Shown piece by piece: positions 26,905 to 34,861 of a DNA stretch of 64,000 nt. A program made the position numbers and the translations under genes. A model generated the notes under the pieces. That model had not been told where the DNA came from and did not search any database. It worked only from the letters and a program-made list of their open reading frames with translations. Every line of letters starts with the position of its first letter. The first letter of the stretch is position 1. The DNA is from Ruminococcus sp. NK3A76 (lineage in GTDB: Bacteria > Bacillota > Clostridia > Oscillospirales > Ruminococcaceae), in contig NZ_JMMA01000002.1 in the NCBI RefSeq assembly GCF_000686125.1, positions 1,798,001 through 1,862,000 on the forward strand. Reading direction: 5' to 3'.

Positions 26905-29900
26905 TTACTGCGAGAACCTCGATCTGTCAAAGCGAAGCCTGCTGCGCAGTTTTCTTATCATTTCCTCGGATATGCTGTCCATATCTGACGATCTGAGTGT
27001 CTGTGTTTCCATTACACGCTGCTTTTCGAGCAGCTGCTCTATCATTTTGGTGTTTTGCTGCACCTTTTCCTCGGTGCGCTCTATGGCCGCCATAGCATCG
27101 CCTATCCCGCGTGTGCCCATATCAAAACTCGGTGTCAGTCCTGCGCTTGCACCCTCTATGAGGTTGCCGAACTGCCTCTCAAGCTCAGCCTGAGTGGGCT
27201 GATGAGGCGGGGCTGTGCTTATGTCGTGGGCATTTGCCGCCGCAGGCTCACGGTAATGCAGCGTGACCGTATCGTGTACGGCATCGGGCTTTATCATATC
27301 CACCCTTCCCTCATCTGTGCGGGGCGCTGTCAGCGTTTTGCCGTTAAGTATGCTTATGCTTTTGCGCCCGATGATATTCTTTGCTGCGGGCACAAGACCC
27401 ATGCTTTCTATCAGCGTCTGATAGGTCGGTCGGGTGTGGGTTGTCAGAGTATTATTTGATGTGTTGTATACATCGCCCGACTGCGCCGGCTTTTGCTCGG
27501 TGAACCGTTCAAGCAGTTCATTTAGTATGACCCTTTCGCCCGCTTGTCGCATTTGCATTTCGGGTGCGGGCAGTACTTTATCTTCGCTCTGTGAAGTCGG
27601 GTGATATTTGTTATTTAACAGGCTGATGCTAAGGTTGTTTATGACATTTCTGCTCAGCGGCACAAGACCCATGCTTTCTATCAGCATCTGATAGGTCGGT
27701 CGGGTGTAGGCCGTCAGAGTATTATTTGATGTGCTGTATATGTCACCCGACTGCGCCGACTTTTGCTCGGTAATCCTTTCAAGCAGTTCATTTAGTATGA
27801 CCCTTTCGCCCGCTTCTCGCATTTGCATTTCGGGCGCTGGCAGTGCTTTATCTTCAATCTGTGAAGTCGGGTGATTTTTGCTGTTTAACAGGCTGATGCT
27901 AAGGTTATTTATGACATTCCTGCTCAGCGGCACAAGACCCATGCTTTCTATCAGCATCTGATAGGTCGGTCGGGTGTAGGCCGTCAGAGTATAATTTGAT
28001 GTGCTGTATACATCGCCCGACTGCGCCGACTTTTGCTCGGTAATTCTTTCAAGCAGCTCGTTTAGTATGACCCTTTCGCCCGCTTCTCGCATTTGCATTT
28101 CGGGCGCTGGCAGTGCTTTATCTTCACTCTGTAAAGTCGGGTGATATTTGTTATTTAACAGACTGATGCTAAGGTTGTTTATGACATTTCTGCTCAGCGG
28201 CACAAGACCCATGCTTTCTATCAGCGTCTGATAGGTCGGTCGGGTGTAGGCCGTCAGAGTATTATTTGATGTGCTGTATATGTCACCCGACTGCGCCGAC
28301 TTTTGCTCGGTAATCCTTTCAAGCAGTTCATTTAGTATGACCCTTTCGCCCGCTTCTCGCATTTGCATTTCGGGCGCTGGCAGTGCTTTTTCTTCACTCT
28401 GTGAAGTCGGGTGATTTTTGCCGTTTAACAGACTGATGCTAAGGTTATTTAAAATGCTCCTGCTCGGAGGCACAAGACCCATGCTTTCTATCAGCGTCTG
28501 ATAGGTCGGTCGGGTGTGGGTTGTCAGAGTATTATTTGATGTGTTGTATACATCGCCCGACTGCGCCGGCTTTTGCTCGGTGAACCGTTCAAGCAGTTCA
28601 TTTAGTATGACCCTTTCGCCCGCTTGTCGCATTTGCATTTCGGGTGCGGGCAGTACTTTATCTTCGCTCTGTGAAGTCGGGTGATATTTGTTATTTAACA
28701 GGCTGATGCTAAGGTTGTTTATGACATTTCTGCTCAGCGGCACAAGACCCATGCTTTCTATCAGCGTCTGATAGGTCGGTTGGGTGTAGGCCGTCAGAGT
28801 ATTATTTGATGTGTTGTATACATCGCCCGACTGCGCGGACTTTTGCTCGGTGAACCGTTCAAGCAGTTCTCTTACAGTTTCAAGGTGATAAGCCGCCCTA
28901 TGCACCGTGGGGACAGCCGCAGCGGGCGCAGCATCTGTGCCGCGCTCATCATCAATGATAATACTATCCGCATTATTACCGCCCGTTTCAATGCGCTTTG
29001 GTTCAATAGCAGTTTCGGGGGGCGCTATACCAAATGTACCAACATTATGCACACCGCGCACTTTTGCGGAAGGGAGAGAAAGCCCCGATTGCAGCACGGC
29101 TGATTCTTTCATCATCGGGCCGCGCATATTTGCCGTCTGTATGACCCTATGAAGAATACCCCTCTGTTCGCCGCCAACAGCCGTGAAATACAGCTCGGCA
29201 AGCTGCGCAGAAAGCTCGTCCTGCATTTTCGGGTCGCTCACAAAAGCTTTGACCTCGCCGATATTTTTGCCAGAAACAAAAGTGATCAGCCGCTGCCCGA
29301 CAGCCTCTGTGACAGATTTTTTTTCGTTGACAGCCAAAATGACATTTGCTATCGCCGAGCTTATGCGCTCGGTCATGTAGCGGTCTTTGGCACTCGTGTG
29401 AGCCGTGCCGCCGGACTGCGCTTGGTCTGTAACGCTGCGTATCATAAGCGAAAGAGCCTTTGTCCTTTCGGCTATACTCATTTTTTCAAGCATTTTATCG
29501 GGAGCGGTCTCCCCGTGCTTGTGACTTTCAAGATAGACCTTTGTAACGGCCGTGTCGTATATCCTGCGCTCATCGGGCGTCAGCTCGGCGCCCTCATCAA
29601 GCAGCCTTTCAAGCATTGATACCGCAGCAAGGCTATTACTGTTGCGAGGCCGCTCCTGCACCGCTTTCGCCAAAGGTCTTAGCCTGTGGACATACCTTTC
29701 CCCGATCCCGGACATATACTCCGCACCGCCCGAAAGGAAGGTATTCATGATAAGCAGCCCAAGCTCTGCAAGCCCGCCCGCCCTCTCGGCATTACCGACG
29801 CCTTCAACCTTGTAGTTCGGGTTTTCGGTGTTGTAGGTGAGGTTTTCGCTGTTGAAATTGTACTCCGCGTCGGCGGTGTTGACAACGCTTTCCAACACGT

Positions 29901-32900
29901 TATTAACAGTCAAATCACCCTCGTGTGTGACTGTTGTATCAGCCGAGTTTGTGACATATGTTGCCGACGAATTATCGGCGATATTCTGCTCTGTGTTTTC
30001 GGTCTTGTAAGTGAGGTTTTCGCTGTTGTAATTGTACTCTGTATCTGCGGTGTTGACAACGCTTTCCGACACGTTATTAACAGTCAAATCACCCTCGTGC
30101 GTGACTTCTGTATTTGATGTATTTGTAACAGATGTTGCCGACGAATTATCGGCGATATTCTGCTCTGTGTTTTCGGTCTTGTAAGTGAGATTTTCGCTGT
30201 TGTAATTGTACTCTGTATCTGCTGTGTTTACAACGCTTTCCGACACGTTATTAACAGTCGAATCGCCCTCGTGTGTGACTGTTGTATCAGCCGAGTTTGT
30301 AACATATGTTGCCGACGAATTATCGGTATAATTCTGCTCGTTTGTTTCGGTCTTGTAAGTGAGATTTTCGCTTTTATAATTGTACTCCGTATCGGCGGTG
30401 TTTACAACGCTTTCCGACACGTTATTAACAACCGAATCACCCTTATGTGTAACTGTTGTATCAGCCGAGTTTGTGACATATGTTGCCGACGAATTATCGG
30501 CGATATTCTGCTCGTTTGTTTCGGTTTTGTAGGTGAGGTTTTCGCTATTGTAATTGTACTCCGTATCAGCTGTGTTTACAACGCTTTCCGACACGTTATT
30601 AACAGTCGAATCACCCTCGTGTGTGACTGTTGTATCAGCCGAGTTTGTGACATATGTTGCCGACGAATTATCGGAGATATTCTGCTCTGTGTTCTCGGTG
30701 TTGTAGGTGAGGCTTTCGGCGTTGTAATTGTGCTCCGTGTCGGCTGTGTTAACAACACTTTCCGACACGTTATTAACAGTCGAATCGCCCTTATGTGTGA
30801 CTGTTGTATCAGCCGAGTTTGTGACATATGTTGCCGATGAATTATCGGTGATATTCTGCTCGCTTGTTTCGGTTTTGTAGGTGAGGTTTTCGCTGTTGTA
30901 ATTGTACTCTGTGTCGGCGGTGTTGACAACGCTTTCCGACACTTTATTAACAGTCGAATCACCCTCGTGTGTAACTGTTGTATCAGCCGAGTTTATAACA
31001 GATGTTGACGATGAATTATCGGTATAATTCTGCTCGTTGTTCTCGGTCTTGTAGGTGAGGTTTTCGGTGTTGTAATTGTACTCTGTATCTGCGGTGTTTA
31101 CAACGCTTTCCGACACGTTATTAACAGTCGAATCACCCTTATGTGTGACTGTTGTATCAGCCGAGTTTGTGACATATGTTGCCGACGAATTGTCGGCGAT
31201 ATTCTGCTCGTTTGTTTCGGTTTTGTAGGTGAGGTTTTCGCTGTTGTAATTGTACTCCGTATCAGCGGTGTTGACAACGCTTTCCGACACGTTATTAACA
31301 GTCGAATCACCCTCGTGTGTGACTGTTGTATCAGCCGAGTTTGTGACATATGTTGCCGACGAATTATCGGCGATATTCTGCTCGGTGTTCTCGGTCTTGT
31401 AGGTGAGGTTTTCGCTGTTGTAATTGTACTCTGTATCTGCGGTGTTTACGACACTTTCCGACACGTTATTAACAATCGAATCACCCTCGTGTGTAACTTC
31501 TGTATTTGCGGTATTTGTAACAGATGTTGCCGATGAATTATCGGCGATATTCTGCTCGCTTGTTTCGGTTTTGTAGGTGAGGTTCTCGCTGTTGTAATTG
31601 TACTCCGTATCGGCGGTGTTAATGACACTTTCAGAGACGTTATTAACAGTCGAATCACCCTCGTGTGTGACTTCTATATTTGCAGTATTTGTAACAGATG
31701 TTGCCGACGAATTATCAGTGATTGTCTGCTCTGTATTCTCGGTCTTGTAGGTGAGGTTTTCGCTGTTGTAATTGTACTCTGCATCAGCGGTGTTGACAAC
31801 GCTTTCCGACACGTTATTAACAACCGAATCACCCTCGTGTGTAACTTCTGTATTTGCGGTATTTGTAACAGATGTTGCCGATGAATTATCGGTATAATTC
31901 TGCTCGTTGTTCTCGGTCTTGTAGGTGAGGTTCTCGCTGTTGTAATTGTACTCCGTATCGGCGGTGTTAATGACACTTTCAGAGACGTTATTAACAGTCG
32001 AATCACCCTCGTGTGTGACTTCTGTATTAGCCGAATTTATAACAGATGTTGACGATGAATTATCGGTGATATTCTGCTCGTTTGTTTCGGTTTTGTAGGT
32101 GAGGTTTTCGCTGTTATAATTGTACTCCGTGTCGGCTGTGTTTGTGACGCTTTCCGACACGTTATTAACAGTCGAATCACCCTTATGTGTGACTGTTGTA
32201 TCAGCCGAGTTTGTGACATATGTTGCCGACAAATTATCGGTGATATTCTGCTCTGTGTTCTCGGTGTTGTAGGTGAGGCTTTCGGCGTTGTAGGTATACT
32301 CTGCGATATCGGTATTTACATTACCGTCGACAATATTCGACACCGCAGGCGGCAAAAAATCATCGGGCTGCGGGGCGTCCGCGCCGACTTCCTTTTTATA
32401 AACGAGTTCGGGCGAAGAGGTATGCTCGTATATGCCCGAATAAGCATGACCCTCGCTTTGCAAGCCAAAGAAACGCTCGCTGACAGTCTGCGTATCAACA
32501 AATGAATAAATGCTGCCGTCGCCGTTGTCAAGCCTTGTTAAAATAAGCTCGCCGTCAAAATCAGCGGAGCTCTCAATAAAAGTCTTTGCCTCGTTTATCC
32601 TTATATATGCGTTGTTGTCGGTCATACGCAGACGCTCGATACGGTGCTCGATGTCACGTGAAACCGCCGCGGCATAGCTCTTGCCCACCGTGGGGTCTGT
32701 GAGCCTGCCGTCGACAAGCAGCCTGTGTATTATCAGCAAACGAAGGGTATATGCAACATCATGCCGCACAGCCTGCTCCTCTGAGAGCCTGCTGTCGAGC
32801 GCATTTAAAAACACCAGCGCATCGCCGCTTATCGGGAAAGGCTCGGTGCCGCTGTATTTTTCAATTATCCCCGCAGCGAATGAGCTTGCGCCGGAGAGCG

Positions 32901-32961
32901 CATAGAACCGCTGCCTCATAGGTGATATTATCGCAATGTTTCGTGCTGTCATACGCTCCAT
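26905..32961 (-). CDS. Giant repeat protein in the tape-measure position (2018 aa)
   Basis: ATG 32961 with GAGGTGA five bases upstream. The order is a unique helical N-terminus (1-225), fourteen exact-length 58-residue repeats (about 225-1040; Asn/Thr/Glu-rich, with NYNSENLTYKTEN and TVTHEGDSTVNNVSESV), a helical domain (about 1040-1350), six 90-residue repeats (about 1365-1880; TLIESMGLVPLSRNVINNLS), then a coiled coil (AAIERTEEKVQQNTKMIEQL) and a basic tail RKLRSRLRFDRSRFSQ. It is encoded between the tube and LysM genes, where contractile phages and diffocin-type particles carry their tape measure, so a length-setting role is plausible. The repeats do not look like the usual alpha-helical tape, and no membrane helices are seen, so a fibre-like or cargo role cannot be excluded. 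Confidence 0.7.
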   Translation of the reverse strand: MERMTARNIAIISPMRQRFYALSGASSFAAGIIEKYSGTEPFPISGDALVFLNALDSRLSEEQAVRHDVAYTLRLLIIHRLLVDGRLTDPTVGKSYAAAVSRDIEHRIERLRMTDNNAYIRINEAKTFIESSADFDGELILTRLDNGDGSIYSFVDTQTVSERFFGLQSEGHAYSGIYEHTSSPELVYKKEVGADAPQPDDFLPPAVSNIVDGNVNTDIAEYTYNAESLTYNTENTEQNITDNLSATYVTNSADTTVTHKGDSTVNNVSESVTNTADTEYNYNSENLTYKTETNEQNITDNSSSTSVINSANTEVTHEGDSTVNNVSESVINTADTEYNYNSENLTYKTENNEQNYTDNSSATSVTNTANTEVTHEGDSVVNNVSESVVNTADAEYNYNSENLTYKTENTEQTITDNSSATSVTNTANIEVTHEGDSTVNNVSESVINTADTEYNYNSENLTYKTETSEQNIADNSSATSVTNTANTEVTHEGDSIVNNVSESVVNTADTEYNYNSENLTYKTENTEQNIADNSSATYVTNSADTTVTHEGDSTVNNVSESVVNTADTEYNYNSENLTYKTETNEQNIADNSSATYVTNSADTTVTHKGDSTVNNVSESVVNTADTEYNYNTENLTYKTENNEQNYTDNSSSTSVINSADTTVTHEGDSTVNKVSESVVNTADTEYNYNSENLTYKTETSEQNITDNSSATYVTNSADTTVTHKGDSTVNNVSESVVNTADTEHNYNAESLTYNTENTEQNISDNSSATYVTNSADTTVTHEGDSTVNNVSESVVNTADTEYNYNSENLTYKTETNEQNIADNSSATYVTNSADTTVTHKGDSVVNNVSESVVNTADTEYNYKSENLTYKTETNEQNYTDNSSATYVTNSADTTVTHEGDSTVNNVSESVVNTADTEYNYNSENLTYKTENTEQNIADNSSATSVTNTSNTEVTHEGDLTVNNVSESVVNTADTEYNYNSENLTYKTENTEQNIADNSSATYVTNSADTTVTHEGDLTVNNVLESVVNTADAEYNFNSENLTYNTENPNYKVEGVGNAERAGGLAELGLLIMNTFLSGGAEYMSGIGERYVHRLRPLAKAVQERPRNSNSLAAVSMLERLLDEGAELTPDERRIYDTAVTKVYLESHKHGETAPDKMLEKMSIAERTKALSLMIRSVTDQAQSGGTAHTSAKDRYMTERISSAIANVILAVNEKKSVTEAVGQRLITFVSGKNIGEVKAFVSDPKMQDELSAQLAELYFTAVGGEQRGILHRVIQTANMRGPMMKESAVLQSGLSLPSAKVRGVHNVGTFGIAPPETAIEPKRIETGGNNADSIIIDDERGTDAAPAAAVPTVHRAAYHLETVRELLERFTEQKSAQSGDVYNTSNNTLTAYTQPTYQTLIESMGLVPLSRNVINNLSISLLNNKYHPTSQSEDKVLPAPEMQMRQAGERVILNELLERFTEQKPAQSGDVYNTSNNTLTTHTRPTYQTLIESMGLVPPSRSILNNLSISLLNGKNHPTSQSEEKALPAPEMQMREAGERVILNELLERITEQKSAQSGDIYSTSNNTLTAYTRPTYQTLIESMGLVPLSRNVINNLSISLLNNKYHPTLQSEDKALPAPEMQMREAGERVILNELLERITEQKSAQSGDVYSTSNYTLTAYTRPTYQMLIESMGLVPLSRNVINNLSISLLNSKNHPTSQIEDKALPAPEMQMREAGERVILNELLERITEQKSAQSGDIYSTSNNTLTAYTRPTYQMLIESMGLVPLSRNVINNLSISLLNNKYHPTSQSEDKVLPAPEMQMRQAGERVILNELLERFTEQKPAQSGDVYNTSNNTLTTHTRPTYQTLIESMGLVPAAKNIIGRKSISILNGKTLTAPRTDEGRVDMIKPDAVHDTVTLHYREPAAANAHDISTAPPHQPTQAELERQFGNLIEGASAGLTPSFDMGTRGIGDAMAAIERTEEKVQQNTKMIEQLLEKQRVMETQTLRSSDMDSISEEMIRKLRSRLRFDRSRFSQ
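27330..28870 (-). repeat. Six tandem 270-bp coding repeats (90 aa each)
   Basis: The string CACAAGACCC recurs at 27391, 27661, 27931, 28201, 28471 and 28741, exactly 270 bp apart. The copies differ by scattered substitutions, and two pairs of copies share the same variants (for example the GGGTGTGGGTTGTCAG form at about 27440 and 28520), suggesting duplication of blocks or gene conversion. Confidence 0.95.
29830..32290 (-). repeat. Fourteen tandem 174-bp coding repeats (58 aa each)
   Basis: The CTTTCCGACACGTTATTAA-type block recurs with an exact 174-bp period from 29887 to 32149 (fourteen copies). Variants (TEQN, NEQN, SEQN; TTVTHEG, TTVTHKG, TEVTHEG) are shuffled among copies, a mosaic expected from recombination between repeats. 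No indels are seen, so every unit stays 58 codons. Confidence 0.95.
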
Positions 32962-32977
32962 AGTATCACCTCACAGC

Positions 32978-33433
32978 TTAAAGGCTAAAGGGCAAAGCAA
33001 CCTCGGTCAGACCCGTGTGCGCGATCTTGAGAGTCTGAACCATTACCGTGCTTTCCAAAGCATCGAGGGACGAGAATTCCCGCTCAACGATTATACCGCC
33101 CGATGCAAAAAACATTCTAACAATGCTGCCGTTTTTCTTTACCGAAATGGTTATAGCATCTATCTTCTTGCCTACCGAAAAAAAAGAAAACGCCGTGTCG
33201 GTAAGCGTAGAATGAAGACCTCGCTCAAACAATAGAAAATCGGGAGTGCGTTTTGGCTTTCTGAGTATCACGGGGGACTCGTTGCTGCCGCCCTCGACAA
33301 TAGTCTCTATCTCGCACGAGCCTGCAAGATTTGAGACTCTGCTGAAGCTGTAATTGAACCCGTCAAGATTCACCGTAAAAGAATAGCCGGGTATAAAATC
33401 CTTTGCGGAGGAAACGCCCACAGTAACACTCAC
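32978..33433 (-). CDS. Inner tube protein (gp19-like)
   Basis: 151 residues of the T4-like tail tube family: YSFTVNLDGFNYSFSRVSNL at the front, a central LRKPKRTPDFLLFERGL and the end VMVQTLKIAHTGLTEVALP. The GTG at 33433 lies close to AAAGGG; the spacing is short, so the start could be a few codons downstream. Tube hexamers form the rigid rod pushed into the target when the sheath contracts. It is encoded directly before the giant repeat protein. Confidence 0.93.
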   Translation of the reverse strand: MSVTVGVSSAKDFIPGYSFTVNLDGFNYSFSRVSNLAGSCEIETIVEGGSNESPVILRKPKRTPDFLLFERGLHSTLTDTAFSFFSVGKKIDAITISVKKNGSIVRMFFASGGIIVEREFSSLDALESTVMVQTLKIAHTGLTEVALPFSL

Positions 33434-33445
33434 CGCCCTTTATCA

Positions 33446-33682
33446 TCAGATGTTGAAAATATTCTCCGGTTCATCGTTGAGCTTGCTGTTGATGCGGGAT
33501 ATCTCCTTGCACCAGCGCTGACGCTCTTTATGGCTGAAACGCGCTATCTCGCTGTTCTGCCAGTGCATATAGTAACCGATGAACGCCATTTCTTCATATA
33601 TCTTGTCTGCCGGATATGTTACTATTCTCCGGCTTCCAGAAAATTTACTGGTATCTCGATAGGTTGCCCGCAGTGAGGACAC
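33446..33682 (-). CDS. DUF6760-like small CIS protein, apparently made by -1 frameshift
   Basis: The downstream part YPADKIYEEMAFIGYYMHW followed by HKERQRWCKEISRINSKL matches DUF6760, a small protein found next to tube genes in CIS clusters. The frame opens inside the chaperone gene, and between its overlap and YPADKIYEE there is no ATG, GTG or TTG with a ribosome site (only ATA or GTA after GGAG). The region instead fits a -1 shift from the chaperone frame at 33646-33640, which would give a fusion of about 181 residues. The open frame shown (78 codons from a GTG at 33682) is only the formal ORF. Confidence 0.75.
   Translation of the reverse strand: MSSLRATYRDTSKFSGSRRIVTYPADKIYEEMAFIGYYMHWQNSEIARFSHKERQRWCKEISRINSKLNDEPENIFNI
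33609..33646 (-). promoter_or_regulatory. Putative -1 programmed frameshift cassette
   Basis: In the chaperone frame the codons GTA AAT TTT form the slippery heptamer A-AAT-TTT (33646-33640), of the X-XXY-YYZ type. Six bases later a perfect 6-bp stem follows (GCCGGA at 33633-33628, TCCGGC at 33614-33609) with the chaperone's TAG stop in the loop. Slippage by -1 enters the DUF6760 frame directly. This mirrors the G/GT frameshift of phage tail-assembly chaperones. Confidence 0.72.
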
Positions 33683-33990
33683 ACCGATTTATACACGGGC
33701 ATCTCCATTGTATTTATCTTTGAATAAAGATCCTGAAGGTATGCAAGATCTATGGTGAAAAGCCCCTCTACCACACGTGTGTCAACCGCGGGTAGAGTTC
33801 CGAGGCTCTTGATGACCCTTGACAGTATTATAATAGTAAGATAGCCGGGGTTTTGCTGCACTCTCGGATCCTTGAGCGGTATTATCTCATCGCCTGCATT
33901 GGCCAGTCTCATAACGCCCTCGCGGTGCAGATTTCCGTTCATATCCATATAGCCCTTGGGTAAAGTAAAGTTGAATTCCGTTTCAAACAT
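33622..33990 (-). CDS. Tail-assembly chaperone-like protein, first gene of the CIS operon
   Basis: I place the start at ATG 33990 (MFETEFNFTLPKGY), eight bases after AAGGAG; a GTG at 34008 lies upstream of that RBS. 122 residues. The pattern FTLPKGYMDMNGNLHREG, then LKDPRVQQNPGYLTIIILSRVI and a C-terminal CPHCG zinc-knuckle-like end resembles tail-assembly chaperones of contractile phages. It would bind the tape-measure or repeat protein during assembly. Its 3' end holds the frameshift cassette. Confidence 0.78.
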   Translation of the reverse strand: MFETEFNFTLPKGYMDMNGNLHREGVMRLANAGDEIIPLKDPRVQQNPGYLTIIILSRVIKSLGTLPAVDTRVVEGLFTIDLAYLQDLYSKINTMEMPVYKSVCPHCGQPIEIPVNFLEAGE

Positions 33991-34072
33991 CGTTACTGCT
34001 CCTTTCACAAAGTGATCATCATGTCCCGATCTCAGGGCATAATTACTTATTTTTATGATACTTTTTCAACTT

Positions 34073-34108
34073 ATTATAACATTATTTGTCCATTAAATGT
34101 CCATTAAA
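34073..34108 (-). promoter_or_regulatory. CIS operon promoter with tandem 11-bp SARP-type repeats
   Basis: On the minus strand two perfect 11-bp direct repeats TTTAATGGACA (34108-34098 and 34097-34087) are followed after exactly 8 bp by TATAAT (34078-34073) within an extended -10 TGTTATAAT. The only -35-like hexamer, TGGACA in the first repeat, is 19 bp from the -10. Repeats one helical turn apart, 8 bp from the -10, are the known layout for SARP activators; the operon encodes one at 3129-5258. The leader to the first ATG is about 75 nt. Confidence 0.75.
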
Positions 34109-34186
34109 TGCTACAGGGCTATTTATGTTTTGTGAATAATTCCTAAATTAAAGCCGCATTTTATGCACATTAAACAAAATGTGCAA
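34109..34186. other. Short intergenic stretch between CIS promoter and MITE
   Basis: AT-rich sequence with the inverted pair TTTGTGAATA/ ATTTAGG-type and TTGCACATTTTGTT-like motifs; no gene or clear site seen. Confidence 0.3.
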
Positions 34187-34376
34187 CTTTAAGGCAATAC
34201 CGCACGACCATTGTATGTCAGATGCGCTGACAAATTTTTCGTCAGATTGCCTATATCCGCCGCAGTTTTACTGGCGTAAGACAAGGTGGATTTGGGCGAT
34301 ATGACGGAAAATTTTCAAGCATATGGCATACAAAGGCGTAAGCCGTTGGTTGTGCGGTGTTGCCTTAAATAACAGG
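34187..34376. mobile_element. MITE-like palindromic element (about 190 bp)
   Basis: The left end TTTAAGGCAATACCGCAC and the right end GTGCGGTGTTGCCTTAAAT are inverted repeats of 18 bp with one mismatch. The homology continues inward (TTGTATG(T/C)CA(G/T)ATGC, then a TTTT.CGTCA.AT.GCC block) so most of the element is one imperfect palindrome. It has no coding capacity. A shorter AAGGCAATAC...TTGCCTT hairpin at 53517-53553 has similar ends. Confidence 0.7.
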
Positions 34377-34428
34377 CTCTTCGGGTATACGCCTCTTACA
34401 CCCGTGTTGAAGACATACATAAGAATAA

Positions 34429-34492
34429 GCAGACAGACGTGCTTGTGCGGCACATCTGTCTGCCCTAAAAGTGTGTCATGTGACACACTTTT
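34429..34492. terminator. Two adjacent strong hairpins
   Basis: The first stem pairs GCAGACAGACGTGC (34429-34442) with GCACATCTGTCTGC (34450-34463), one mismatch. The second is a perfect 12-bp stem AAAAGTGTGTCA/TGACACACTTTT with a 2-nt loop (34467-34492) and A/T flanks on both sides. They may terminate in either direction and insulate the CIS promoter from the integrase remnant. Confidence 0.55.
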
Positions 34493-34593
34493 CTATCGTC
34501 CTTTACTCTCTGTTGATAATAGTTTCGATCATTTCACAGTAAGTTATGATTATATGCTGTACGCTTTGTTGTACAGCAAAAAGTACATGGTAT

Positions 34594-34622
34594 TTGACTA
34601 TTCTTCCCTGTTGTGATATGAT
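34594..34622 (+). promoter_or_regulatory. SigA-type promoter of the integrase remnant
   Basis: TTGACT (34594-34599), a 17-bp spacer and TATGAT (34617-34622), followed by a 34-nt leader with AGGAGA at 34644-34649. Confidence 0.75.
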
Positions 34623-34656
34623 TTAGATACACAATAAAAACTTAGGAGAAAGTCAA

Positions 34657-34761
34657 TTGATCAATATGGGTGATTATATCTCCAAGCTGGCAGAGGAAGA
34701 AAAACTCCGCAGGGAGAAGGAGCAGAAAAAGCAGCCACACAGAAAGAAACTAAAAAGATAA
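34657..34761 (+). CDS. Small basic peptide upstream of the integrase
   Basis: 34 codons from TTG 34657 (eight bases after AGGAGA), or 31 from ATG 34666. The sequence is highly charged (KLAEEEKLRREKEQKKQ, then a Lys/Arg tail). It lies where integrative elements often carry a small accessory or excisionase gene, 100 bp before the integrase. I do not recognise the family, so function is open. Confidence 0.55.
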   Translation: MINMGDYISKLAEEEKLRREKEQKKQPHRKKLKR

Positions 34762-34861
34762 ACAGAACAGGAGACCAGCAGCGTATCTTGACTTTAAATC
34801 GTAAAAGTAATATAATAAAAGTGCAGAAATACGCCAATGGTCTCCGAAAGGAGGTAGCCAC

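Noticed and set aside
30271-31884. Cys-rich plus-strand ORFs (MCDCCISRVCDICCRR repeats) that look like metallothionein or lantibiotic-like peptides
   Set aside because: They are the antisense of the 58-residue repeats, have no RBS, and repeat only because the minus-strand gene does.
29830-32290. CRISPR-like array
   Set aside because: The units are direct 174-bp repeats that are coding and in frame over their whole length, with no unique spacers and no cas genes nearby.
1-34008. Complete prophage
   Set aside because: There are tail, baseplate and ATPase genes but no capsid, portal, terminase, holin or lysin genes in the window, and DUF4255, DUF4280 and the AAA+ ATPases point to an eCIS-type system.
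1-34008. Type VI secretion system
   Set aside because: There are no TssJ/L/M membrane-complex or TssB/C split-sheath genes; the sheath is a single phage-type protein and a tape-measure slot, LysM and gpI-like genes are present.
34109-34660. Riboswitch or small RNA gene between the CIS and integrase promoters
   Set aside because: The hairpins are explained by the MITE and terminator-like palindromes, and no known riboswitch core was recognised.
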